Shown here in pieces: positions 42,179-50,250 of a DNA stretch of 64,000 bases. The translations under genes were made by a program, and so were the position numbers. Below the pieces are notes generated by a model. That model was not told where the DNA came from, did not search any database, and worked only from the letters and a program-made list of their open reading frames with translations. Origin of the DNA: Streptosporangium brasiliense (GTDB lineage Bacteria; Actinomycetota; Actinomycetes; Streptosporangiales; Streptosporangiaceae); assembly GCF_030811595.1 (NCBI RefSeq), contig NZ_JAUSRB010000002.1:7564001-7628000 (forward strand). The letters run 5' to 3'. Within the stretch, counting starts at the first letter, position 1. Every line of letters begins with the position of its first letter.

Positions 42179-43053
42179 GCGCTCCGGCCGCGGGTACGGC
42201 GCGGCATGCCGGGGTGTCCGCGTTCTCACTGGCGGTGCTGGCCGGGCCGATGTCGTTCGGGATCGCGGGGCCGGCGCTCATCCTGGACGAGGTGGCCGGC
42301 GACCTCGGGGGTCCGCCGGGATCGGCGGCCTGGCTGGTGACGGTGTTCGGGTGGGGCATCGCGGTGGGGACGCCGCTGATGTCAGGGCTGGTCGGCCACC
42401 GCGGCATGCGTGCCACGGTGACGGTGTGCGCCCTGCTCGCCCTGGCCGGGGCGGGCCTCGTGCTCCTCGCCCCCGACCTGCCCGTCCTGCTGCTCACCGG
42501 TGCCGCGCAGGCGCTGGGCGCCGCGGGGCTGACGGCGATCGCCATGCAGCTGGCCGACTCCCCCCGCCGGATGGGCGTGGCCACGGCCTCGCTCGCCGTG
42601 GTCGGATCGGTCTCCCCGCTGGCCGGGTCGCTGATCAGCGACCTGCTGTCCTGGCGGGCCGTGCTCGCCCTGCCGGTCGTGGCCGTGCTGGCCGTACCCG
42701 CCGTGTCACGGCAGACGGTGTCACGGCAGGCGGTCCGGTCCGCACCGTCCCCCGGCCGGTTCGACGTGATCGGCGTGGTGGTGCTGACCGGGCTGGTCAC
42801 CGCGTTGGTGTCCGTGCCGCACCAGCCCGTGGCCGCCGGACTGTGCGCGGTCGCCGCGGCGGCGGCGCCCGGCCTGCTGCTCGCCCAGGCCGCCGCCTCG
42901 ATCGCGGCGGCCTCGGGCCAGGGAGTGCTGGCGGTCCGCGCCGTCTCGGCGGCCCCCGAGGAGCACAGGCCGGCCGCGATCGGCCTGTTCAACCTGTGCT
43001 ACCTGCTGGGGACGGCGTTCGGCCCCGCTGTCGTGGCGCTGCCGGCCGGTTGA
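42175..43053 (+). CDS. MFS transporter, shortened at the C-terminus
   Basis: A 292-residue MFS protein. The first six membrane segments are normal (FSLAVLAGPMSFGIAGPALI; LVTVFGWGIAVGTPLMSGLVGHRG with the MFS loop; the segment around RRMGVATASLAVVGSV), followed by about three more; it ends at GTAFGPAVVALPAG, where a full 12-helix protein would continue by about 70-100 residues. The stop is clean and the downstream sequence in other frames is not clearly MFS-like. GTG start overlaps the OYE stop, so the two form an operon. Function may be lost or altered. Confidence 0.78.
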   Translation: MSAPAAGTARHAGVSAFSLAVLAGPMSFGIAGPALILDEVAGDLGGPPGSAAWLVTVFGWGIAVGTPLMSGLVGHRGMRATVTVCALLALAGAGLVLLAPDLPVLLLTGAAQALGAAGLTAIAMQLADSPRRMGVATASLAVVGSVSPLAGSLISDLLSWRAVLALPVVAVLAVPAVSRQTVSRQAVRSAPSPGRFDVIGVVVLTGLVTALVSVPHQPVAAGLCAVAAAAAPGLLLAQAAASIAAASGQGVLAVRAVSAAPEEHRPAAIGLFNLCYLLGTAFGPAVVALPAG

Positions 43054-43245
43054 CGGCCCTCCGTCCGGGACCGCACGACCGGCGTCGAGGACGCTCTGCG
43101 TGGCACCCCGGAAGCAGAACGGCGGTGTGCCGGCTGACCGCCGCCGACGAGACGCCGACGACGGCCGCCACGGCGTTCCTGCTGTTGCTCACCGGCCTGT
43201 GGGCGACACCCGGCCCCGCGCCGGCCTCCCCCGCCAGGCCAGTGC

Positions 43246-43713
43246 TCACCAGCAGGTGAACTTACCGTCGAACGCGTAATCGTAATACTTCCGCTTTGTG
43301 ATCTCGGTTACCCCGCTGAACGGGCGGTCGCACTCGACGACGACGTCCCTGGCCTCGGCGAGGAGGTCGTCCCCGGAGACGTCGTCCTCCCATACCTGGA
43401 TTGTCACTTTGCTGCCCACCGGGAACTTGAGGGGGTTCGACGACGGGATTTCGACCTGATGGCCCTCGTCGGATTCGTTGACGTCGATCGTGCCTTCGGT
43501 CGGGGCATAGCGCTGAGTCGATCCATCGCGTACGACGCTGATGAAGACTTCGTCGCCGTTGCTCCAGGTTCCCTCCTCGTCCACGTCGCGGACATTCAGG
43601 GTAAGGCCGATTCCGGCTTCGGTTGCGGCATTCGCAGGGGTCGCGCCGGCAAGGGCCAGCGACCCGAGAATGCCTGCCAGCAGAAGAGAGCCGGATTTGG
43701 AACGCACGAGCAC
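43246..43713 (-). CDS. Secreted beta-rich hypothetical protein
   Basis: A 155-residue secreted protein. The GTG at 43713 follows AAAAGGGGAAACT, a good ribosome-binding site; residues 1-30 are a signal peptide (SGSLLLAGILGSLALAGATP, then ANAA). The mature part is acidic and beta-rich (IGLTLNVRDVDEEGTWSNGD, KVTIQVWEDDVSGDDLL) with two Cys near the end (VECDRP and the last-but-one residue) that may pair. The DxD/E clusters could bind calcium as in C2-like modules. Not recognised. Confidence 0.7.
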   Translation of the reverse strand: MLVRSKSGSLLLAGILGSLALAGATPANAATEAGIGLTLNVRDVDEEGTWSNGDEVFISVVRDGSTQRYAPTEGTIDVNESDEGHQVEIPSSNPLKFPVGSKVTIQVWEDDVSGDDLLAEARDVVVECDRPFSGVTEITKRKYYDYAFDGKFTCW

Positions 43714-44288
43714 AGTTTCCCCTTTTCTCGTCCGATCGGTCACGACCGAGATTTCCGCAGCCTCCTTGGAGGGGACTTGCGGATGGCTTGGAGTTCGACG
43801 GGAACGGACGGGGAATCACCATTCAAGCGCCCTGCGTAACATTCGATCGGATACACGGCCACCTGTTTCACCGCCCGAACAGGGGCCGTCCCCATGGCGA
43901 CCAGATGGCTTTCGGTTTACATAGTCAGCCTTGCCGGATGAAGGCATGAAAGCCCTTCCCGACAGCGAGGGTTTTTCGTCCTTGAACCGATCCGGTTTCC
44001 GTGGGGACCTGGAGGCTGCTCGGCGTCCACCGTCCGGCGCGGCACCGCGGGCCGTACCGCCTCCGGCGCCGGCCGCGACCGGACGTCCCGATCGGGGCCG
44101 GTCTCCCCGGGCGGGCCGGAAGGGCGCGGATCCTTCACGCCGGACGACGCCCCCGCCTGGCATGGGTGCCCGCCGTCCATCGACGTTCTGTCATTCGCTG
44201 CTGCTATAGATTGCGGCACCACTTGACATTTCCCGGAAATACGGTTTTCCATCACCCGCCAGATCCACCTCTGACAGGAATCACCGGC
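43714..44288. other. Long intergenic region upstream of the DUF4132 gene
   Basis: 575 bp without a recognised gene. A small hairpin (cctccttggagg, 43761-43772) lies near the secreted-protein gene. Near the right end TTGACA (44223-44228) overlaps a 13-bp palindrome atttcccggaaat (44228-44240), a likely regulated promoter for the DUF4132 gene, although no good -10 was found at normal spacing. Confidence 0.45.
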
Positions 44289-46373
44289 ATGCACCTCTCC
44301 CCCCTCGCGCAGCGCCTGCTCGACCTGATCACCGGGGCCGCGAAGGACCCCACGCACTGGCCCGACCTCTCCCAGCTGAGCACCGGGCTGGGCGCGCCGG
44401 TCGGGGCCCGCGACGGCGGCTCGGCACCGGCATGGTACGCGGTCGACGAGCGGCGGCTGGCCGCGTCGGCCCGCGAGCTGGTCGAGTTCCTGCTGCCGGA
44501 CTGGAGACGGGGCGGCCACCCCTTCTCCGTGCTGGTGGCGGCGGGACTGGCGGGCATGGACGCCGAAGTGGGCGCCCGGTCCGCCGAGGGGCGCGGGCCG
44601 ATCGCGGTCGCCGAGATGGAGGTGCTGCTCGACTGGGACGTGGAGCGGCGGGCGCTGTTCGTCGAGGCGATGCGGGAGCGGTCGAACCTTGCCGTCCCGC
44701 CGCCATCGGGCGTGCTCGAATGGCTCGGCGGCCAGCCCGGCTATCTGGACTTCGCCCGGGCGGCTCTGGAGGCGGCCGAGGCCCGGGTCTCGGCGATCCA
44801 CGCCGGCGAGATCCCGTACAGGGCGGAGAAGGCCTTCGACGACGGGGAGAAGGCGAGCATCGGCCGGGCCGTACGGCTGGCGCTCCTACGGGACGAGCCC
44901 TGGCTGCCCGATCTGCTGGACAGGCTGCTGCGCGGGATCGCGGTGGCTCCCACCCAGGCCAAGACCCTGCCCTCCCAGGGAGTGCTGTTCGCGATCGCCC
45001 GTGCGGTGGAGGAGCACCCGACTCCCGAGGCGATCTCCGCGCTGCGCGCCGCCCGCCGGGCCACCCGGCACGCCGGGGTGCCCAAGCAGCTGGACCGCAT
45101 GTTCAAGCGCATCGAGCCCGCCCTGGGCAACCGGCTGGAGGTGGCGTTCCGGCTGCCCGACGGGCGGGTACGGCAGGCCGTCGGCGAGCACACGGCGGTG
45201 ATCTCGACCGACGGCGGGGTCGAGCTGTCGTGGTGGCACGGGGACAAGAAGCTGAAGGCGGTCCCGGCGGCGGTCAGGCGGGAGCACCCCGAGGAGGTCA
45301 AGCGGCTGCGCGAGCTGGCCAAGCAGACCCTGCAGCAGCAGGCCACCCTGATCAGGGCACTGGAAGCGGCCTACACCAGCGAGACGGCTCCGCCGTACCG
45401 GCAGTTGGAGGGTCACTCGGTCACCGATCGGCTGATCTGGGAGTTCGAGGTCTCGCCCGGCGTGTGGCGCAGCGAGCTGGGACTGACCGTGCCGGAGGTG
45501 CCGGTGCGGCTGTGGCATCCGGCCCGCGCGTCCCTGGAGGAGGTGCGCGCCTGGCGGGAGGTGGTGCAGGGCAAGGAGCTGCGCCAGCCGTACAAGCAGG
45601 CCTTCCGCGAGGTCTACCTGCTCACCCCCGCCGAGGAGGCGACCGGGACCTGCTCCAACCGGTTCGCCGGGCACGTGGTGGACTACCGCAAGCTCCGCGC
45701 GCTGTTCAAACAGCGAGGCTGGCACTCCGACTTCCTGGGGCAGTGGGACGGCGGCCACGAGGGGGAGGCCCAGCGGGTGATGGCGGGCGGACGGTGGCGG
45801 GCGACACTTGACCACGGTCTGTACGACGAGAGCCACGCGGCCACCGGCCAGGTCCGCTTCCACCGGCTGTCCGAGGGCAGGTGGCACCAGGCGCCGTTGA
45901 CGGAGGTCCCGGCGCTGGTGTTCAGCGAGGCCATGCGGGACGTCGACCTGTTCGTGGCCGTCACCTCGATCACGGCCGATCCCCGGTGGGCCGACCACGG
46001 TCCGGACCGGCTGCGGGACTACTGGCGGACCGGCTCGTTCGCGGCGCTGCAGCCCTCCGCCGAGGTGCGCCGCGACGCGCTGTCCCGGCTGATCGGGCGG
46101 ACGGCCATCGCCGACCGGTGCACCGTGACCGACCGTTTCCTGGTGGTGCGGGGCGACATACGCACCTACAAGATCCATCTGGGGTCGGCGAACATCCTGA
46201 TGGAACCCAACGACGCCTACCTGTGCATCGTCTCCGCGCGCGACCCCCACGCCGGGCTGTTCCTCCCGTTCGAGGAGGACGGCCGGTTGGCGCTCATCCT
46301 CAGCAAGGCCTTCCTGCTGGCGGACGACACCGCCATCACCGATCCCTCCATCACCCGCCAGCTCCGGGCCTGA
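44289..46373 (+). CDS. DUF4132 domain protein
   Basis: A 694-residue protein. The N-terminal 370 residues are helical. The DUF4132 core (about 370-570) reads LEGHSVTDRLIWEFE, VRLWHPARASLEEVRAWREV, LRQPYKQAFREVYLLTPAEE, CSNRFAGHVVDYRKLRALFK, and the C-terminus carries VFSEAMRDVDLFVAVTSI and RTYKIHLGSANILMEP. DUF4132 is the domain of E. coli MolR/YehI, often encoded beside MoxR ATPases and VWA proteins and often carrying a WGR domain; none of these is here. The next gene, with a TerD-like domain, follows in the same direction. Function unknown. ATG at 44289 has a weak AGGAA upstream. Confidence 0.88.
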   Translation: MHLSPLAQRLLDLITGAAKDPTHWPDLSQLSTGLGAPVGARDGGSAPAWYAVDERRLAASARELVEFLLPDWRRGGHPFSVLVAAGLAGMDAEVGARSAEGRGPIAVAEMEVLLDWDVERRALFVEAMRERSNLAVPPPSGVLEWLGGQPGYLDFARAALEAAEARVSAIHAGEIPYRAEKAFDDGEKASIGRAVRLALLRDEPWLPDLLDRLLRGIAVAPTQAKTLPSQGVLFAIARAVEEHPTPEAISALRAARRATRHAGVPKQLDRMFKRIEPALGNRLEVAFRLPDGRVRQAVGEHTAVISTDGGVELSWWHGDKKLKAVPAAVRREHPEEVKRLRELAKQTLQQQATLIRALEAAYTSETAPPYRQLEGHSVTDRLIWEFEVSPGVWRSELGLTVPEVPVRLWHPARASLEEVRAWREVVQGKELRQPYKQAFREVYLLTPAEEATGTCSNRFAGHVVDYRKLRALFKQRGWHSDFLGQWDGGHEGEAQRVMAGGRWRATLDHGLYDESHAATGQVRFHRLSEGRWHQAPLTEVPALVFSEAMRDVDLFVAVTSITADPRWADHGPDRLRDYWRTGSFAALQPSAEVRRDALSRLIGRTAIADRCTVTDRFLVVRGDIRTYKIHLGSANILMEPNDAYLCIVSARDPHAGLFLPFEEDGRLALILSKAFLLADDTAITDPSITRQLRA

Positions 46374-46528
46374 TCCACGCGGGAAGGACACCTCCGCGGT
46401 CGCGTGCTGTCGCCCGTCACGCGATCCGGTCCGGCCAAGAGTCACCGGCCGGTGGGCGGGACCGGCCGGCGATCACATACCCGGAAAACCCACAGCGTGC
46501 GGGCATGTTCCGGCTATAAGGTGCGTTC

Positions 46529-48646
46529 GTGGACAGTCTGGAAAGCCTCGTCATCACCCGACGGCTACGAGTTCCCGTCGACGCCCCCATCGACTCCGCG
46601 CCGGGCCGGGGCGAGGTGGCCGCCCGCCAGCTCGACGCCGCGCTGCTGAGCGTCGGCTTCACGTGCTCGGCGGCCCTGCTCGAACGCCTGACGCGGCTGC
46701 GCGGTGAGAGCGTGGTCGATCTCGGCGTGCGGGTCCTGGCCGCCGTCCGCGGCCTGGTGGGCGACCACGTCCAGCACAACGCCTACTTCATCGACTTCCC
46801 CGAGAACGTGCCCGACACCCTGGAGTTCTGGGCCGGCCTGCTACGTGAGACCCTGCTCGACCCGGTCGCCGCCACCCGCCTCCAGCCGCTGACGCTCAAC
46901 CTGCTGTCCCTGCCGGGCTACGGCCGCTACCGGCACACCTACGCCGACCTGCTGGCCGCGCACGCCGAGCTGATCCCGCTGGCCGCCGACCGCGTAACCG
47001 TGCTGGAGCTCGGCGGGAGCCTGGAGGCCGAGGCGCGCGAGCTCTACTTCTCACTGGCGGGCTCCGAGACGCCACTGGCCGCCGAGGACCTGGCGGCCCT
47101 GCGGTCCCTGGCGTCGTTCTGCGCCGATCAACCGGAGCGCGTCCCCGTGCGCGAGAACCGCGCCGTCGTCAACGAGATACGGCTGGCCGCCGGCCGACCA
47201 CTGCTCGTCGACACGGTGACGGATGTGCTCCGGCTCGCCTGCGGCTGCTCCGGCGGCGACGTCACGCTGGCCACCCCCACCAGGTTCCGCCCGTTGCGCC
47301 GCGCCGAGCGCCGCGCCCTGCTGCAGGCCCTGGACACCGTCGCCACCCCGGCCAAGCTCGGCGACGTGCCGCGCCACCGGGAGCAGTGGAAGCGGCTCGG
47401 CGAGCGGCTGCATCCCCACGAGTACCCGCAGTTCCCGCGTGCCGCCCGCGTCTTCGAGGTGGCCAGGGGCGCGCGCGGGACCGCCGGCTTCGACAGCCGC
47501 GTCGAGGCCGCCCTGTCAGCGGGCCGTACCGCTGAGGCCGTCGAGCTGCTGGGGAACGCGCCCGGCGCGCTGCTGCGCCGCCTGGACCACCTGCTGCGGA
47601 CCGGCCTGTCCGCGCCGGCCGTGCTGGACGCCGCGGAGAAAGCCGTGGCGGGCGCCTCCGGCCGCGTCCTGCTGTCTCTGCGCGAACACCTGCACAACCG
47701 GCTCGCCCCCGCCGCCGGCCGCGTCTTCACCAACCGGTACGGCAGGGCATGGGCGGCGCCCGACTCCCGCCCGCCTCTTGAGGAGAAGGTCCTGCGGCGG
47801 GCGGTGGCCATCCTGGACGAGGAGATCACCCGCCGCCTGCCCGACACCGGCGAGCTGATCGTCGATCCCGACGTGCTCGACGTCGCCCTGCCGCTGTCGG
47901 GCAAGGCCGTCTCCCCCGGGCTCGGCATGCTGCCCCGCGGCTCGCTCTCGGCGGTCGACGGCGAGTCGCTCAGGTTCTTCGTCCACTGGCGCCAGGCCGA
48001 GCGGCGCACCGACTACGACCTGTCGGCGCTCATGCTCGACGCCTCCTACGACAATCCCACGCACATCTCGTGGACGAACTACGCCAACGGCTCCGCCGAA
48101 TACTCCGGCGACCTCACCGAGGCGCCGGCGCCCCATGGCGCGTCGGAGTTCATCGACATCCGTCTCGCCGACGCGGCCCAGCCGATCATCATTCCCCAGG
48201 TCAACATCTACGCCGGGGAGCGGTTCGACGAGGCCGCCGAGGCATTCTTCGGCTACATGACCAGAGAGGCCGGGCAGGGAGGCCGGCCGTTCGAGCCACG
48301 CACCGTACGGATGAAGTCCGACCTGCGCGGCTCCGGCCGGACCGCCCTTCCCCTGGTCTTCCTGCGCGGCGACGACGGCGCCTGGCGGGTGAAATGGCTG
48401 CATCTCTACTTGAAGGGGCATCCCGGTTTCAACCGGGTGGAGGGCAACCGGGTCACCACCTCCCTGCTGGTGCGCTCGATCGTGGAACGCGACTACCTGC
48501 GCGTGCGCCATCTGGCCGACCTGCTGCGCATGAAGGGTTCTTCGGCTGAGCACACCACTTACATCGGACTGGAGGCTCCGGCCGATCTCCCGCCGGGATC
48601 GCGGGTGTATACGCCTGAGACGCTGCACGAGCTGATCCCTGCCTGA
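46529..48646 (+). CDS. 705-residue protein with C-terminal TerD-like domain
   Basis: The C-terminal 210 residues have the TerD signature: DYDLSALMLDASYDNPTHIS, SAEYSGDLTEAPAPHG, EFIDIRLADA and IIIPQVNIYAGERFDEAAE, then a conserved EPRTVRMKSDLRG and WLHLYLKG. TerD domains bind calcium through acidic clusters and occur in tellurite/stress systems. The first 480 residues are helical and not recognised. A GTG start has no ribosome-binding site, but TATAAG lies at 46515-46520, so a leaderless message starting at the GTG is likely. It follows the DUF4132 gene by 155 bp and may work with it. Confidence 0.78.
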   Translation: MDSLESLVITRRLRVPVDAPIDSAPGRGEVAARQLDAALLSVGFTCSAALLERLTRLRGESVVDLGVRVLAAVRGLVGDHVQHNAYFIDFPENVPDTLEFWAGLLRETLLDPVAATRLQPLTLNLLSLPGYGRYRHTYADLLAAHAELIPLAADRVTVLELGGSLEAEARELYFSLAGSETPLAAEDLAALRSLASFCADQPERVPVRENRAVVNEIRLAAGRPLLVDTVTDVLRLACGCSGGDVTLATPTRFRPLRRAERRALLQALDTVATPAKLGDVPRHREQWKRLGERLHPHEYPQFPRAARVFEVARGARGTAGFDSRVEAALSAGRTAEAVELLGNAPGALLRRLDHLLRTGLSAPAVLDAAEKAVAGASGRVLLSLREHLHNRLAPAAGRVFTNRYGRAWAAPDSRPPLEEKVLRRAVAILDEEITRRLPDTGELIVDPDVLDVALPLSGKAVSPGLGMLPRGSLSAVDGESLRFFVHWRQAERRTDYDLSALMLDASYDNPTHISWTNYANGSAEYSGDLTEAPAPHGASEFIDIRLADAAQPIIIPQVNIYAGERFDEAAEAFFGYMTREAGQGGRPFEPRTVRMKSDLRGSGRTALPLVFLRGDDGAWRVKWLHLYLKGHPGFNRVEGNRVTTSLLVRSIVERDYLRVRHLADLLRMKGSSAEHTTYIGLEAPADLPPGSRVYTPETLHELIPA

Positions 48647-48661
48647 TACGGTTGGGACCGC

Positions 48662-48760
48662 GAGGCCATGGGAGGGCTTCCTTCTCAAACTCCTCATTTG
48701 AATCTAGTCTTCCCGCTCTCCTCGCGTTCCGGTCGTGAGGCCATTCGAGGGCTTCCTTCT
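48662..48760. repeat. 24-bp direct repeat spaced 75 bp apart
   Basis: Units at 48662-48685 and 48737-48760 match at 22 of 24 bases; both contain gagggcttccttct or the near-identical form. The period of 75 bp is about one tRNA length, and the second unit runs into a T-arm-like hairpin. Origin unknown. Confidence 0.6.
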
Positions 48761-48933
48761 TACCTGGTTCGATTCCAGGTGGGCCCCATGGGCCCACTGG
48801 CATGTCTAGCCCCCGAGCCTCCCTCACGACCGGTCGGCTGCCGCAACGCCGCGGCCGCCAGGGACGCGACTGCGGCGGTGCCGACGGTCCTGCCGATCTC
48901 ACCGCCGGTGCCGGTGATGATCAGCACGTACAT
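48760..48933 (-). pseudogene. bioD: Dethiobiotin synthetase remnant (bioD, N-terminus only)
   Basis: Starts 21 bp after the bioA stop. The first residues, MYVLIITGTGGEIGRTVGTA, match the beginning of BioD, whose P-loop is normally GTGTEVGKT; here the essential P-loop Lys is Arg. After about 30 residues the similarity stops and the frame reads into the tRNA-like and repeat sequence, ending at TAA (48762-48760) after 57 codons. It must be non-functional. In complete operons bioD follows bioA, which supports the identification. Confidence 0.75.
48762..48800 (+). other. tRNA T-arm-like hairpin and adjacent strong hairpin
   Basis: acctgg (48762-48767) and ccaggt (48775-48780) enclose the seven-base loop ttcgatt, exactly a tRNA T-arm. 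A second hairpin, GTGGGCCC (48779-48786) with GGGCCCAC (48790-48797), overlaps it. The rest of a tRNA is absent. It may be an attachment-site scar, or a bidirectional terminator between the converging genes. Confidence 0.5.
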
Positions 48934-48954
48934 GAAGAAGTCGCTCCGGGGGTG

Positions 48955-50250
48955 TCAGCCGGCCGCGGCCGCCGCGACGATCGCGGTGGTGATGCGGCCG
49001 AGGTCGGCGTCGTCGACGACGTAGGGCGGCATGGTGTAGACGAGATCCCTGAAGGGGCGTATCCACACACCGTGCTGTACGGCGGCGCGGGTGGCGGCGA
49101 CCTTGTCGACCTCGTGGTCGAGCTGGACGACGCCGATGGCGCCGAGCACGCGGACATCGCGCACCCCGTCCAGCCCGCGCGCGCGGGCCAGCCCGGACCG
49201 CAATCCCGTCTCGATGCGTTTGACCTGCTCCTCCCACGCCCCGTCCGCCAGGAGGTCGAGCGAGGCGACCGCCACGGCGGCGGCAAGCGGGTTTCCCATG
49301 AAAGTGGGGCCGTGGGCGAGCACAGGGAAGTCGCCGCGGCCGATGCCGTGCGCCACCCGGGGCGTGCACAGGGTGGCCGCCATGCTGAGATAGCCGCCGG
49401 TGAGCGCCTTGCCCACGCACATCACGTCCGGCGTGACACCCGCGTGGTCCGCGGCGAACAGCGCGCCGGTCCTGCCGAAGCCGGTGGCGATCTCGTCGAA
49501 CACGAGCAGGACCCCGTGCGCGTCGCACAGCTCGCGCAGCACCCGCAGGTAACCGGGGGACAGGAAGCGCATGCCGCCCGCGTTCTGTACCACCGGCTCG
49601 ACGATGACGGCCGCCACCTCGTGCGCGTGCCGTTCGATCAGCCCGGCCAGATGCGCGGTGTAGGCGGGATCCGGCCCGGCGCCGAAGCCTGCGGGCGGGG
49701 CGTCGGCGAAGACCTGCCGCGGCAGCACACCGGTCCACAAGGAGTGCATGCCCCCCTCGGGGTCACACACGGACATCGGCTGGAAGGTGTCGCCGTGATA
49801 ACCGCCACGCCAGGTCAGCAGGCGCTGTTTGCCCGGGTGGCCGAGCGACCGCCAGTACTGCAGGCACATCTTGACCGCGACCTCGACCGCGACCGATCCC
49901 GAGTCGACGAGGAAGACGTGCTCCAGCGGCTCCGGGGTGATCTCGGCGAGGCGGGTGGCGAGGCGGATCGCGGGCTCGTGGGTGAGCCCCCCGAACATCA
50001 CGTGGCTCATCCGGCTCAGCTGGTCGCTCACCGCGGCGTCCAGTACGGGGTGCCCGTACCCGTGGATGGCGGCCCACCAGGAGGACATCGCGTCCACCAG
50101 CTCCACCTGGCCCTCGACCGGTTCTGCCAGGCGCAACCGTACTCCGGAGGCCGATTCCACCAGCAGCGGGACTTCGCGGCCCGGCATCGGCGCGTACGGA
50201 TGCCACACGTGGGCCCGGTCCAGCTCCAGGGACCGCCGCGGGTCAGGCAT
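48955..50250 (-). CDS. bioA: Adenosylmethionine-8-amino-7-oxononanoate aminotransferase
   Basis: A 431-residue class-III PLP aminotransferase making 7,8-diaminopelargonate in biotin synthesis. Start region HVWHPYAPMPG and SSWWAAIHGYGHP are specific for BioA; PLP Asp252 lies in VFDEIATGFGRTG and the Schiff-base Lys281 in CVGKALTGGYLS. ATG at 50250 overlaps the bioB stop by eight bases. The operon order is bioB-bioA-(bioD remnant). Confidence 0.97.
   Translation of the reverse strand: MPDPRRSLELDRAHVWHPYAPMPGREVPLLVESASGVRLRLAEPVEGQVELVDAMSSWWAAIHGYGHPVLDAAVSDQLSRMSHVMFGGLTHEPAIRLATRLAEITPEPLEHVFLVDSGSVAVEVAVKMCLQYWRSLGHPGKQRLLTWRGGYHGDTFQPMSVCDPEGGMHSLWTGVLPRQVFADAPPAGFGAGPDPAYTAHLAGLIERHAHEVAAVIVEPVVQNAGGMRFLSPGYLRVLRELCDAHGVLLVFDEIATGFGRTGALFAADHAGVTPDVMCVGKALTGGYLSMAATLCTPRVAHGIGRGDFPVLAHGPTFMGNPLAAAVAVASLDLLADGAWEEQVKRIETGLRSGLARARGLDGVRDVRVLGAIGVVQLDHEVDKVAATRAAVQHGVWIRPFRDLVYTMPPYVVDDADLGRITTAIVAAAAAG

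Noticed and set aside
48700..48790. A complete tRNA gene ending near 48787
   Set aside because: Only a T-arm is present; no matching acceptor, D-arm or anticodon arm could be folded upstream.
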